Shown one piece after another: positions 34,362 to 43,545 of a DNA stretch of 64,000 nt. The notes under the pieces were generated by a model. It made no database searches. It was not told where the DNA came from and saw only the letters and a list, made by a program, of their open reading frames with translations. Every line of letters begins with the position of its first letter. The first letter of the stretch is position 1. The stretch spans positions 806,001-870,000 of the forward strand of contig CAVWNS010000002.1 of NCBI GenBank assembly GCA_963756495.1. Direction: 5' to 3'. Both the position numbers and the translations under genes were made by a program. Origin of the DNA: DATFDN01 sp963756495. Lineage in GTDB: Bacteria; Pseudomonadota; Alphaproteobacteria; Acetobacterales; Acetobacteraceae.

Positions 34362-35972
34362 GTGCGGAAGATTGGCTGGATCGGTCGGCGGGAGGTGTTG
34401 CGGCTGCTCGGGGTCGGGAGTGCCGCGCTCGCGTCGGGACTGCCCGAGCGCGTGCATGCGGCAGCGAGCAAGACCACGCTGGTGCTGGGGCTCGACATCA
34501 GCGACACGATCAGCCTCGATCCGGCTCGGGAGGCGCAGTACACCCCACCGCTGACGGTGAACGCCGCCTACGAGGCGCTGATCACCATGAGCCCCGGCGA
34601 CTATCTGAACGTGAAGCCGGCCCTGGCTTCCGCCTGGGAGCGGACGCCCGACGGCAAGGGCTGGCGGTTCACGCTGCGCGACGGTGCCAAGTTCAACAGC
34701 GGGAACGTCGTCACGGCCGAGGACGTGAAATGGACGATCGAGCGCGTAATCAATTTAAAGGATCAGCCCTCGCAATACGTCACGAACGTGGACCGTGTGG
34801 AGGTGGTGGACCCGCGCACGGTCAACGTCCTTCTGAAGGATCCGGGGCTGCCGCTCCTGACCGTGTTGTGCGGGCCGAATTTCGGCATCCTGGAGCGCAA
34901 GATCGTGGAGGCGCATGGCGGTACCAGCGCGCCGGACGCGAACAGCACCGACAAGGCCACGCAGTGGCTGAACCAGAATTCGGCCGGCGCCGGCCCATTC
35001 ACGCTAGTCGGCTGGACACGCAACTCGCAGATCCTGTTGACGCGCAACCCGCACTACTGGCGCGGGCCGACGCAGTTCGAGCATGTGATCATCCGCCATA
35101 TGGGCGACAGCGCCACCCAGCTCCTGGCGGTGAAGCGCGGCGATATTGATGCGGCATTCAATCTGATCCCTGAGCAGGTGGCGACGCTGAAAGGGAACAA
35201 GGATGTGCGGGTGGAGGGGCTGGAGAGCCTCGATTTCGTCTATATGGCGCTGACCTGCGAGCCGGAGTTCAGCAAGGCCCTTGCAGTGAAGGAAGCGCGC
35301 CAAGCGATTGCGAACGCGATAGACTACGACGGCATCATCAACGATCTACTCGGCGGTCACGCGATCCGCTGCGCCAGTTTCATCCCGATCGGGATGTATG
35401 GCTCCACACGCGAGACGACCAAGGAGATCGGCTATCATCAGAACGTGGACCGCGCGAGGCAGCTGCTTCAGAAGGCCGGCTTCCCGGATGGGTTCGAGTT
35501 CAAGCTGAGCTACGGGGACGCGGCGGTGTCCGGACTTTCCTATGCGGTGCTGGGGCAGAAGCTTCAGTCGGATCTGGCACGGGTCGGGATCAAGGTGATG
35601 CTGAACCCGATGGATCAGGTGAACCTGCGAACGCAGTACACCACCGGGAAGTCCACGGCGGTGCTGACCTTCTGGAACCCGTCGGGAGTGGAGGAAGATG
35701 GCTGGACCTCGGCGACGGTGCAGCGGGTGGCCAAGCGGATCCACTGGACGCCGCCGGAGAGCCTTGTGCAGCTGGTCACGGCCGGCGCCCTGGAGACCGA
35801 TCCGGCGAAGCGCGCCGATATATACCTGCAGTACTCGAAATTCATGATCGACCAGGCGAATCTAATCGTGCTGTTCCAGCCGATTTACCAATTCGCCGTG
35901 CGGAATGTAATCAAGTCCTTCCCGCTGACGGCGGCTGGATGGGAAGTACAGTTGGATCAGGTGGACGCATAG
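34362..35972 (+). CDS. ABC transporter substrate-binding protein, family 5 (DppA-like)
   Basis: Binding protein of 536 residues for the adjacent dipeptide/nickel-type importer. It has a GTG start at 34362 with a GGGAGG site and a Tat leader (RREVLRLLGVGSAALASGL). The mature part has the family pattern SLDPAREAQYTPPLTVNAAYEALI, PALASAWERTPDGKGWRFTLRDGAKFNSG, VTAEDVKWTIERV and GAGPFTLVGW. The C terminus ends PLTAAGWEVQLDQVDA. The ligand may be a peptide, opine, glutathione or other small solute. Confidence 0.94.
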   Translation: MRKIGWIGRREVLRLLGVGSAALASGLPERVHAAASKTTLVLGLDISDTISLDPAREAQYTPPLTVNAAYEALITMSPGDYLNVKPALASAWERTPDGKGWRFTLRDGAKFNSGNVVTAEDVKWTIERVINLKDQPSQYVTNVDRVEVVDPRTVNVLLKDPGLPLLTVLCGPNFGILERKIVEAHGGTSAPDANSTDKATQWLNQNSAGAGPFTLVGWTRNSQILLTRNPHYWRGPTQFEHVIIRHMGDSATQLLAVKRGDIDAAFNLIPEQVATLKGNKDVRVEGLESLDFVYMALTCEPEFSKALAVKEARQAIANAIDYDGIINDLLGGHAIRCASFIPIGMYGSTRETTKEIGYHQNVDRARQLLQKAGFPDGFEFKLSYGDAAVSGLSYAVLGQKLQSDLARVGIKVMLNPMDQVNLRTQYTTGKSTAVLTFWNPSGVEEDGWTSATVQRVAKRIHWTPPESLVQLVTAGALETDPAKRADIYLQYSKFMIDQANLIVLFQPIYQFAVRNVIKSFPLTAAGWEVQLDQVDA

Positions 35973-36006
35973 ACCCGGAGACGGTTCCTGAGCAAACGGG
36001 GTCTAT
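35969..36006. terminator. Possible hairpin between convergent genes
   Basis: Stem ATAGACCC / GGGTCTAT (35969-35976, 35999-36006) with a 22-nt loop directly at the dppA-like stop, before the convergent binding-protein gene. There is no T run on either side, so it is a weak candidate. Confidence 0.3.
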
Positions 36007-36072
36007 CGGGGATGCAGAGGTCCCAACGGAGCTGCCATGAGACGCTCCGAAGGTACCCGCGCGATGGCTCCG

Positions 36073-37293
36073 TCACGCCGGCACCAGTTCGCAGCCGAAC
36101 ATCCCGGGCGGCGGATACGCCTCGGGGCTCGGCAGAGTACTCACCAGGCTGAACACATCCCAGCGATGCTTCGCCTCCGCTTGCGGCTTCACCTGCCACA
36201 CGTTCATCGTGTGCGGCACGCAGCCATTCGCCTCGATGCGGACGTTCTTGTTGTAAAAATCGTTCAGCGGCATCCCGCGCATCTTCGCCGCGACGGCGTC
36301 GGCGTCCACCGTGTTCGCCGCCCGTGCCGCCCGGAGCCAGTGCGTCACGGCAGCGTACATCGCCGCGTTGTACTCGTTCGGCGGCGCCCCCATCTTGACG
36401 ATATAGCGCTCCGACCAGGCGCGCGTCTCAGGCGACTGATCCCAGTAGAACGAGTTGGTGAGCACCAGGCCCTGGCAGGTGTCCTGGCCAAGCGAGATCA
36501 CGTCGCCGATGATCATCAGAAGCGTCGCGAGTCGCTGTCCGCCCTTGACGATGCCGAACTCGGCCGCCTGCTTGATGCAGTTCTGCAGGTCGGTGCCGGC
36601 GTTCGCCAGACCGATCACCTTCGCCCCGGAGGCCCTGGCCTGCACCAGGTAGCCGGAGAAGTCGCTGGTGCCGAGCGGCGCGCGCACGCTGCCCAGGACC
36701 TTGCCGCCGGCCTGCTTCACGAACCCCTCGGTATCGCGTTGCAGGGACGCGCCGAACTCGTAATCGGCGGTGATGAAGAACCAGCTGTCGCCGCCCGCCT
36801 TGGTCAGCGCGCCACCGGTGCCCTTCGCGAGCGCATAGGTATCGCAGCTGAACTGGAAGCCATAGGGCGAGCACTGCTTGCCGATGAAGGCCGTCGCGGT
36901 CGGCGTGCAGATGAGATAGATGCGCTTCTTCTCGCGCGCGATCTGCTGGATCGTCAGACCCGCCGAGGTGGCGCCGCCGTCGGCGAGCACGGTCACGCCC
37001 TGATCGTCGATCCACTGCCGCGCGAGCGCACCGGCGATGTCCGGCTTGTTCTGGTCATCGCCCTGTAGCACCTGGACGGGACGGCCAAGCACCGAGCCGC
37101 CGAAATCGACAACCGCCATCTCCGCGGTCACTCGGCTGCCCGGCCCGCCGACATTGCGATACGGGCCGCCCACGTCACTGAGCAGCCCAATCTTCACCGG
37201 CTGGGAACTGCTCTGCGCGCGGATGATGCTGGGCTTCGCAAGCGGCGCGACGGCAAGCGCCGCGAGCGCGGTGCGGCGCTTGATCTCTGCCAT
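36073..37293 (-). CDS. Branched-chain-type solute-binding protein (Peripla_BP_6), orphan 1
   Basis: Periplasmic type I binding protein of 406 residues. It has a Tat-like leader (IKRRTALAALAVAPLAKPSIIRAQ) and mature start VKIGLLSDVGGPYRNVGGPG, followed by VQVLQGDDQNKPDIAGALARQWIDD, GGDSWFFITADYEFGASLQRD, GTSDFSGYLVQARASGAKVIGLANAG and TNSFYWDQSPETRAWSERY. These blocks are shared with the other two full-length relatives here, so they form a local paralogue family. No branched-chain-type permease or ATPase is in the window. It is followed on the same strand by nothing; upstream lies the amidohydrolase, 24 bp away. Confidence 0.93.
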   Translation of the reverse strand: MAEIKRRTALAALAVAPLAKPSIIRAQSSSQPVKIGLLSDVGGPYRNVGGPGSRVTAEMAVVDFGGSVLGRPVQVLQGDDQNKPDIAGALARQWIDDQGVTVLADGGATSAGLTIQQIAREKKRIYLICTPTATAFIGKQCSPYGFQFSCDTYALAKGTGGALTKAGGDSWFFITADYEFGASLQRDTEGFVKQAGGKVLGSVRAPLGTSDFSGYLVQARASGAKVIGLANAGTDLQNCIKQAAEFGIVKGGQRLATLLMIIGDVISLGQDTCQGLVLTNSFYWDQSPETRAWSERYIVKMGAPPNEYNAAMYAAVTHWLRAARAANTVDADAVAAKMRGMPLNDFYNKNVRIEANGCVPHTMNVWQVKPQAEAKHRWDVFSLVSTLPSPEAYPPPGMFGCELVPA

Positions 37294-37317
37294 TGCTGTG
37301 TTTCCTCCTGCCCGGCG

Positions 37318-38352
37318 TCACGCCGCGATGCGGTAGAATCCGGCGGCGGTGTCGTGAAACAGCGCCGTCTTCTCGCTGGTCGAGGCGCCGGCGGCGATCC
37401 GCTTGAAGGCGTTCCACAGCATGGGATAGCTGCACATCGCCTTGTCGACGGGGAAGTTGCTCTCGAACATGCAGCGTTGCGCGCCGAATGCCTCGATGCA
37501 GGTGTCCATGTAGGGGCGCCAGGCCCCTGCCAGTCCCTCCGAGGAGGGCGGCATATCCTGCTTGTGGAAGTCGAAGCCGTTAACCGCCATCGCCAGGCCG
37601 CCCAGCTTGACGAACACGTTTGAGCAGGTGGCGAGCGCCCGGATTTCGGCATTCCAGGCCGCGAAGACCTCGTCCGCCTTGCCGCGATACGGCCCGACGC
37701 CGAGCGGCCCGCCGACATGGTCGAGCACCATGGGGAGCGACGGGAAGGCGCGCGCCAGATCGGTAAGCTCGCCGATTTGCGTATGGTACAGCCAGGCATC
37801 GAAGCTGAGACCGAATTTCCCCAGGCGGGCAAAGCCGTCGCGGAAACGCGGATCGGCCATCATGTTGAACGGCGGCGGCTCGAGGATGCTCGCAAGGAAC
37901 GCCGCATGGCGCGCCGTGACCTGCCTTATGCCCCGGAACCGCCCCCCGGCGGCCGCGACATGCGCTTCCAGCACGGCCTCGACACGCTCGCCGAGACGGA
38001 AATCCGTATGGCCCACGATCGCGGCGCAGGCGCGCGTCCGACTCCGGCGACGCTCGCTCTCCGCCGCGACGCCAGCGACGACCTCCGTCTCGCCGACAGG
38101 GCGCAATTCGTCCGGCCCCTCCGTCCGGTAGAACGCCCCGCATTGCAGGAACACGGTCGCGACCACGTTGTGGCCCGATCCGGTGTCCGCCAGCAGCTCA
38201 TCGAGCATATAGCGGTTGCCCGTCCGGTCCCACAGATGGTGATGCGGGTCGATGACCGGCAATGCCGGCTCGATGATGTCTTCCGTCCGGCGCGCGAGCC
38301 ACGCCGAATCGGGATTCGGATGCTGCACCAGTTCGGGGTCGGCCGTTGCCAT
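37318..38352 (-). CDS. Amidohydrolase (fuconolactonase / 2-pyrone-4,6-dicarboxylate lactonase-like)
   Basis: TIM-barrel metal hydrolase of 344 residues. The metal motif is VIDPHHHLWDRTGNRYML near residue 34, followed by RFRGIRQVTARHA, FDAWLYHTQIGELTDLARAFP, MVLDHVGGPLGVGPYRGK, NVFVKLGGLAMAV and the late CMFESNFPVDKA (the catalytic Asp region). Relatives open lactones or hydrolyse ring-cleavage products. It is 30 bp downstream of a TfdA/TauD dioxygenase and 24 bp upstream of a binding protein gene, so the three form an operon. Confidence 0.9.
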   Translation of the reverse strand: MATADPELVQHPNPDSAWLARRTEDIIEPALPVIDPHHHLWDRTGNRYMLDELLADTGSGHNVVATVFLQCGAFYRTEGPDELRPVGETEVVAGVAAESERRRSRTRACAAIVGHTDFRLGERVEAVLEAHVAAAGGRFRGIRQVTARHAAFLASILEPPPFNMMADPRFRDGFARLGKFGLSFDAWLYHTQIGELTDLARAFPSLPMVLDHVGGPLGVGPYRGKADEVFAAWNAEIRALATCSNVFVKLGGLAMAVNGFDFHKQDMPPSSEGLAGAWRPYMDTCIEAFGAQRCMFESNFPVDKAMCSYPMLWNAFKRIAAGASTSEKTALFHDTAAGFYRIAA

Positions 38353-38382
38353 GTTCGTTTCCTTCCCTTGCACGCCTGAAGA

Positions 38383-39264
38383 CTATGCCGCGAGCACCGG
38401 CGCGTCGCCGACGATGGTCGTGCGATGCATGACCCGTCGCTCGCGCGGATCGAATGGCGTGACCTGGTGCATCGTGCAGCGATTGTCCCACAGCAGGATG
38501 TCGTGCGGGTCCCAGCGGTGGCGATAGACGAACCGCCGCTGGCCGGCGAATTCGGTCAGCTCCGCGATCAGCTGGCGACCCTCTTCGGGATCCATGCCCT
38601 CGACGGCATCGTTGTAGATCGGGCTGATGTAGAGCGATTTGCGGCCGGTGACCGGATGCGTGCGCACCATCGGCTGCCACACCGGTGGCATGGCCGCCTT
38701 CTCCTCCTCGGTCAGCGGCTTTAGCCGCGCGTAGGTGTGCATGTGACCGAAATCGTGGCGCGCGCGGCGACCCTCGACCTGACGCCGGAGCGTCTCAGAA
38801 AGCGACTCATAGGCGAGGTACAGGTTGGTGAACTCGGTCTCGCCGCCGGTGCGGCTGACCTCGACGCCGTGCAACAGCGCCCCCTTGCAGGGGATTTGCC
38901 GGTAGCTGCTGTCGGTGTGCCAGTGCTGCGCCAGCGCGACCTGCTGCACCGTGGGATGATCCGGCGGCATCAGGACGCCGTCGTCGTCAACGTTGGAGAC
39001 GCGGAAAATCTCCGGCACGCGCTTCGAGCGGATGATCTTCTGATGGAAGATTTCCGGCTCACCGAAGTAGCGGGTGAAGGCGACGTGCTCGGCATCCGTG
39101 ACCGGTTGGTCGGGGAACACCAGCACGAGGTGCTCCATCCACAGGTCATGCAGCGCCCGGAAGCCCTCCGGCTCAAGCGGTTGGCGCATGTCGATGCCCC
39201 GCACCTCCGCGCCGAGCGCGGGGTGCAGCCTGCGGACCTCCAACCGGGACGTAGTGGCGGACAT
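38383..39264 (-). CDS. TfdA/TauD family Fe(II)/2-oxoglutarate dioxygenase, second copy
   Basis: Non-haem iron dioxygenase of 293 residues. Iron ligands are HWHTDSSYR (His about 116, Asp about 118) and NRCTMHQVTPF (His about 266). 2-oxoglutarate binding is by the Arg in HRTTIVGDAPV. It shares VRTHPVTGRKSLYIS with the copy at 7607, so the two are clear paralogues, but the substrate-lid stretches differ. ATG 39264 has a GGAGGAACGAG site. It probably oxidises the substrate of the cluster. Confidence 0.94.
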   Translation of the reverse strand: MSATTSRLEVRRLHPALGAEVRGIDMRQPLEPEGFRALHDLWMEHLVLVFPDQPVTDAEHVAFTRYFGEPEIFHQKIIRSKRVPEIFRVSNVDDDGVLMPPDHPTVQQVALAQHWHTDSSYRQIPCKGALLHGVEVSRTGGETEFTNLYLAYESLSETLRRQVEGRRARHDFGHMHTYARLKPLTEEEKAAMPPVWQPMVRTHPVTGRKSLYISPIYNDAVEGMDPEEGRQLIAELTEFAGQRRFVYRHRWDPHDILLWDNRCTMHQVTPFDPRERRVMHRTTIVGDAPVLAA

Positions 39265-39289
39265 TCTCGTTCCTCCTCTGCGTTCACGC

Positions 39290-40255
39290 TCAGCCGCGCT
39301 CGGCCGGATGTTCGGTGAACCCGAACCCCATCGCGCGCGTGTGGTAGTAGAGGCCGCCATCCTGCACGATCAGGAACAACGCCTGCCTGTCGCCCTCGTT
39401 GTGGTGCGAATGCACCGCCACGGGAGGCGTGATCGTGGTCGCCCAGGGCGCCCACTCCTTCCGGCGGCCGTCGATGATCGAGTAGCAGCCCTCGCCCGCG
39501 ATGATCAGCGCGACGGCGATCGCATTGTGCCGGTGCGGGCGCTGCGCCTTGCCGGGCGGCAGGGAGTTCATCGCCACCGTCAGCGTCGGCAGGATGTTGC
39601 GGGTCGCCTCCTGGCGCTCGGCGGAGAAGATCAGCGCCGAGCCGGCGATCGCCTCATCGCGTCCGACCGCGTAGATCAGCTCGACCTGCCGGCGGATCTC
39701 CTCGGCCGGATAGTGGACGATATCGGTCGGCGCGTCCCCTGATGCCGGGGCGCGCAAATTCTCGAAGGCCACCTGCGGCTCGTTCGTCACCAGCCACAGC
39801 ACCGCGTCCTCGGCCCCGGCCTCGTGGCGGTGCGGCACACCCCCCGGCAGCACGAACAGGTCGCCTTCGTTCCAGGCGACGCGATCCGCGGCGCAGACGG
39901 TGGTCCCCCGCCCGTGGATCACGTAGGCGATGACGCCGCTTGCCGCGAACTCGGTCGTCAACGTCTCGCCCGCCCGGATTTTCACGTAGCGCACCAGCAC
40001 CAGAGGCGTGGTGGCCGGGAACGCACAGCCCATTTGCGCGGAGCGGTCGCACACGATGAAGCCCGTCGGCGTCGCCGGGTCGAGCGCGCGGGCCGGCTCA
40101 TCGAGGAAACTCGCATCCGGAACCGGGGGCAGCTGCACGTTAAAGGCATTGCCGGTATTGAAGAAGCGCGCGCGCGCCTGGGCCGGTGTCTGCGGCGAGG
40201 ACGCGCGCTGCGCCGGCATGTCGGCAATGGTCATCCGCGAGACGTCATCGGGCAT
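39290..40255 (-). CDS. Two-domain cupin (gentisate-dioxygenase-like)
   Basis: Bicupin of 321 residues. Domain 1 has YVKIRAGETLTTEFAASGVIAYVIHGRGTT and FVLPGGVPHRHEAGAED; domain 2 has PGKAQRPHRHNAIAVALIIAGEGC and ITPPVAVHSHHNEGDRQALFLIVQDGGLYYH. The PHRH and HSHHN histidines are the expected metal ligands. Layout recalls gentisate and salicylate 1,2-dioxygenases, but identity is not certain. It sits 25 bp upstream of the TfdA/TauD gene on the same strand. Confidence 0.88.
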   Translation of the reverse strand: MPDDVSRMTIADMPAQRASSPQTPAQARARFFNTGNAFNVQLPPVPDASFLDEPARALDPATPTGFIVCDRSAQMGCAFPATTPLVLVRYVKIRAGETLTTEFAASGVIAYVIHGRGTTVCAADRVAWNEGDLFVLPGGVPHRHEAGAEDAVLWLVTNEPQVAFENLRAPASGDAPTDIVHYPAEEIRRQVELIYAVGRDEAIAGSALIFSAERQEATRNILPTLTVAMNSLPPGKAQRPHRHNAIAVALIIAGEGCYSIIDGRRKEWAPWATTITPPVAVHSHHNEGDRQALFLIVQDGGLYYHTRAMGFGFTEHPAERG

Positions 40256-40376
40256 CGTGGACCTCCGCGCAGCCGAAAGCCTCGACAGTCATTTCAGGTC
40301 TCCTGTTCCGGGGCAAATCCGTGCTCAAGCGAGGCCCGGTCGGTGAAGCCGGCGTCATCCCAATCCTCCCCAGATA

Positions 40377-40895
40377 TCATTGAGGTCGGCCTCTGCCGTC
40401 CCCTCGCGCAGCGGCAAGGACGTGCAGTACCTGCCCCGCGCTGAAGATCAGCGGTTCGCCGTCGTGCCATGCGGTCCGGCGGACGCGCCCGACGAACAGG
40501 ACATGGTCGCCGCCGTCCAACTGCGTCTCGGTCTCGCACTCGAAGGTCGCCAGCGGCTGCCTGAGAAGCGGGCAGCCGCCGAGCCCGGCATCAACGTCGA
40601 TGCCCTCGTATTTGCTCGCGCCGGGCGTCGCGAAACGATGCGACAGCGCGATCTGTGATGCCCGCAGCACGTTGATCGCGAAGAAGCCGGACTCCCGGAA
40701 TCCCGCCAGCGTCGAGGATTGGCGGCTGAGGCTCCAGAGTACCAGAGGCGGCTCGAGGGAAAGAGCGGCGAACGAATTGGCGGTGACGCCTTCCATCCTG
40801 CCATTCGGCGCCTGCGTGGTGATCACGGTGACGCCGGTCGCGAACCGTCCGAGGGCGCGGCGGAGATCACGCGGGTCGATCACTGTTCCTATCAT
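40377..40895 (-). CDS. Flavin reductase (HpaC/NtaB family)
   Basis: FMN-binding split-barrel reductase of 172 residues that supplies reduced flavin to a two-component monooxygenase. Family pattern: RRALGRFATGVTVITTQAPNG, GVTANSFAALSLEPPLVLWSLSRQSST, FAINVLRASQIALSHRFA and CETETQLDGGDHVLFVGRV. Natural partners here are the LLM enzyme at 41004 and the NtaA-type monooxygenase at 48766. Confidence 0.92.
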   Translation of the reverse strand: MIGTVIDPRDLRRALGRFATGVTVITTQAPNGRMEGVTANSFAALSLEPPLVLWSLSRQSSTLAGFRESGFFAINVLRASQIALSHRFATPGASKYEGIDVDAGLGGCPLLRQPLATFECETETQLDGGDHVLFVGRVRRTAWHDGEPLIFSAGQVLHVLAAARGDGRGRPQ

Positions 40896-41003
40896 GCCCG
40901 GTCACCCCGGGTCGAAGCCGCGAGTGCCGCCACGGCCACGTCGTTCACAGCGCCGGGCCCGCCCAAGCCGCGATCTTGCGCCCGCATGCGCGAACAATCC
41001 AGA

Positions 41004-42092
41004 TCAGGCACTCCCAGCAGCGTTGACCAGCGGGAGCACCTTCTCCGCCATGAGGATCATGGAGCGGCGCCCCCGGTCACGGTCCTGCCAGTCCATGCCC
41101 GCGTAGAGCAGGGTCCCGAAATCCCCGATCTCCTGGCGCAGGCTCAGGAGATCGTCGGCGACCTTTCGCGGCGAGCCGTGGATGACCAGCCTTTCGCAGA
41201 CCATGTCGAGCGTCACCGCCGCGTCGGGTATGGCTGGATCGGTCTTGAACACGCCGAGCGAGCCGCGCCGGCGGAGCTTGCCCATGAGCGAGCGGTAGTA
41301 CTGATAGTAGGGGCCGTCCGGGTTCATGGCGTAGTCCCTCGCCTGCCGGTCGGTCTCGGCCACGCAGATGCTCTTGGCCACGCGCCAGTTCGCCGGCTCA
41401 GCGGGACGGTCGATCCGGGCGCAGCCCTCCACGTATTTCGCCCAGTGCGTCTTGACCCAGACCGGCATCAGGAAATTGGCGGAGATCGGGTCCCAGCCAC
41501 GCGCGGCGGCCTCGGTGATGCCCTTGGAGAATGGCGCGACCGCCGTCACCACGATCGGCGGATGCGGGCGCTGCAACGGCCGTGGCACCCGGCCCATTCC
41601 GGTTTCGGGAATGAAGGTCCGCGCGGTCGAGATATTCCAGAATCGGCCCTTGATGTCGTACGGCGGATCGCTCGCCCAGATGTTTAGGACGTGATTGATC
41701 GCCTCCAGGAACATCGCCGGGCGGTCGGCGTCGATGCTGCCGAACACCTCGGCGTCGGAGGGCAGCGCGCCGGGGCTGATCCCCAAGATGAGCCGCCCGC
41801 CCAGCAGATGATCGAGCATGGCGATGTTGCCCGCCGTCGCGGCGGGGTGATGGTTTGGCATATTGAGGGTGCCGGTCCCAAGCTTGATGCGCCGCGTCGC
41901 ATCCACCAGCGTGGCCAGGAACAGCGCCGAGGAGGTGATGTTCTCCTCGGGATCAGTGGCGTGTTCGCCGACATAGCCCTCGGTGAAGCCCAGCTCGTCG
42001 GCGAGGATGAAGGCCTCGCGGTCCTCGGCTAGCGACCGGCGCCACTCCTTGCCGATCGGATGCATCGGCATCGTGAAGAACCCGAGCTTCAT
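41004..42092 (-). CDS. LLM-class flavin-dependent monooxygenase
   Basis: Bacterial-luciferase-like monooxygenase of 362 residues. It begins MKLGFFTMPMHPIGKEWRRSLAEDREAFILADELGF and has EGYVGEHATDPEENITSSALFLATL, TGTLNMPNHHPAATAGNIAMLDHLLGGRLILGISPG and PHPPIVVTAVAPFSKGI, close to limonene- and alkanal-type LLM proteins. The cysteine and phosphate details that mark F420 users cannot be judged, so either FMNH2 (from the reductase next door) or F420 is possible. The start at 42092 gives the usual family N terminus. Confidence 0.9.
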   Translation of the reverse strand: MKLGFFTMPMHPIGKEWRRSLAEDREAFILADELGFTEGYVGEHATDPEENITSSALFLATLVDATRRIKLGTGTLNMPNHHPAATAGNIAMLDHLLGGRLILGISPGALPSDAEVFGSIDADRPAMFLEAINHVLNIWASDPPYDIKGRFWNISTARTFIPETGMGRVPRPLQRPHPPIVVTAVAPFSKGITEAAARGWDPISANFLMPVWVKTHWAKYVEGCARIDRPAEPANWRVAKSICVAETDRQARDYAMNPDGPYYQYYRSLMGKLRRRGSLGVFKTDPAIPDAAVTLDMVCERLVIHGSPRKVADDLLSLRQEIGDFGTLLYAGMDWQDRDRGRRSMILMAEKVLPLVNAAGSA

Positions 42093-42146
42093 GCGCGCCT
42101 CCCACCCCCAGGTTGGCACGGCACGTGCTCCCAGGCGGCCCTTTTG

Positions 42147-42160
42147 ATACTGACCAGTAT
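42147..42160. promoter_or_regulatory. Palindromic operator-like site between divergent genes
   Basis: Perfect inverted repeat ATACTG-AC-CAGTAT in the 200-bp gap between the divergent LLM (minus) and binding-protein (plus) genes. ACTGACCAGT-type palindromes are common TetR-family operators. No regulator gene is adjacent; the only TetR gene in the window is at 59540. Confidence 0.5.
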
Positions 42161-42292
42161 GCAATCGTCCGTCATGGTTTGCAAGGGCCCCGATGCTCAT
42201 CGCCTCTGGCCCAAGGTGCTTGCATCCCGAAGGGTTTGCTCCGATACTGCTCGGTAGGCGGCCGCCAGAACGCCGCGCGGTGGAGGAGACTG

Positions 42293-43531
42293 ATGCGTGG
42301 AACGTTGACCCGGCGCCCATTGCTGGCCGCACTCGGCCTTGCCGTCCTGCCCACGCCATTCATCGCCCGAAGCGTGGCGGCCGAACCGACCGTCCGGCTC
42401 GGCTGCCTCACCGACCTGAACGGTCCCTACGCCGACCTGGTCGGCAAGGGAACGGTCGGGTCCATCAAGCTCGCGATCGAGGATTTCCACCGTCTCCATC
42501 CCGACATCCCGGTGGAGCTGCTGGTCGCTGATTTCTCTCTCAAGCCCGATGTCGGCCTGGCGATCATGCGCCGGTGGTTCGACAACGAGGGCGTCGACGC
42601 GATCATTGACGTGCCGCTCTCCTCGCTGGCGCTCGGCGCGGTTCCCGTGCTGGAGGAAAAGAACAAGGTCGGGCTATTTACGTCGCCTGCGACCGGCGAC
42701 CTCACCCGCGGGGACTGCGGGCCGAACCACGTGCAATTCTCACCGGGCACGTATTGCCTCGCCGCCTCGCTGGTGAAGGCCATCCTCGCACGCGGCGGCG
42801 AAACCTGGTTCTTCATCCTGCCCGACTATGCGATGGGCAAGTCGATGGTGGCGGATGCCACGCGGGTCGTGGAACAGGGCGGCGGCAAGGTGGTCGGCAG
42901 CGTCGCCCACCCGTTCCCCGGAACCGGCGACTACTCCAGCTATCTCCTTCAGGCTCAGAGCAGCGGCGCCAAGGTCATTTGTCTCGCCAATGCTGGTAAT
43001 GAGGCCAGCGACACGATGAAACAGGCGCACGAGTTCGGCCTGACGGGCAAGGGCCGCATCCTTGCGGTGCCGTTCCTGGGCGATACCACAATCCATGCGC
43101 TCGGCCTCGACGTGGCGCAGGAGGCCTATTGGTCAAGCCCGTTCTATTGGGACCGCAATGTCGCCACGCGGGCGTTCGCGGACCGGCTGAGCGCGCTGGC
43201 GCCTGATCGCAAGCCGAACAAGGAGTGCGCCGCTGCTTATTCCGGCGCGCTGCACTACCTGAAGTCGGTCGCCGCGCTCGGCGTCGGTCGCAAGCGGGAT
43301 GGCCGCGCCGTGGTCGAAGAGATGAAGGCGATGCCGGTCGAGGATTCCCTGTTCGCACCATCGACGGTTCGCGCCGATGGTCAGGTGCTGCGCGACATGC
43401 TGCTGTTGCAGGTGAAAGCGCCGCCCGCCTCGCACGGCGCATGGGACTCATGCAACATTCTGAGCGTCCTGCTGGCGGACGGACTTTACGTGCCGCTCAA
43501 CGAGGGCGGCTGCAAGCTGGTCCACGCCTAA
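42293..43531 (+). CDS. Branched-chain-type solute-binding protein (Peripla_BP_6), orphan 2
   Basis: Periplasmic binding protein of 412 residues. Start at 42293 with a GGAGGAG site and Tat-like leader (LTRRPLLAALGLAVLPTPFIARSVAA). The mature part begins VRLGCLTDLNGPYADLVGKG and has ETWFFILPDYAMGKSMVADATRVVEQGGGKVVGSV, GTGDYSSYLLQAQSSGAKVICLANAGNEA and YWSSPFYWDRNVATRAFADR. It leads a plus-strand operon: 14 bp to the nitronate-monooxygenase-type gene, then acyl-CoA dehydrogenase and CoA transferase. Confidence 0.93.
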   Translation: MRGTLTRRPLLAALGLAVLPTPFIARSVAAEPTVRLGCLTDLNGPYADLVGKGTVGSIKLAIEDFHRLHPDIPVELLVADFSLKPDVGLAIMRRWFDNEGVDAIIDVPLSSLALGAVPVLEEKNKVGLFTSPATGDLTRGDCGPNHVQFSPGTYCLAASLVKAILARGGETWFFILPDYAMGKSMVADATRVVEQGGGKVVGSVAHPFPGTGDYSSYLLQAQSSGAKVICLANAGNEASDTMKQAHEFGLTGKGRILAVPFLGDTTIHALGLDVAQEAYWSSPFYWDRNVATRAFADRLSALAPDRKPNKECAAAYSGALHYLKSVAALGVGRKRDGRAVVEEMKAMPVEDSLFAPSTVRADGQVLRDMLLLQVKAPPASHGAWDSCNILSVLLADGLYVPLNEGGCKLVHA

Positions 43532-43545
43532 TCACGGAGAGTTCG

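Noticed and set aside
43225..43545. Upstream extension of the nitronate-monooxygenase frame
   Set aside because: The extra residues lie over the end of the binding-protein gene and match no family N terminus; a TTG start at 43546 fits better.
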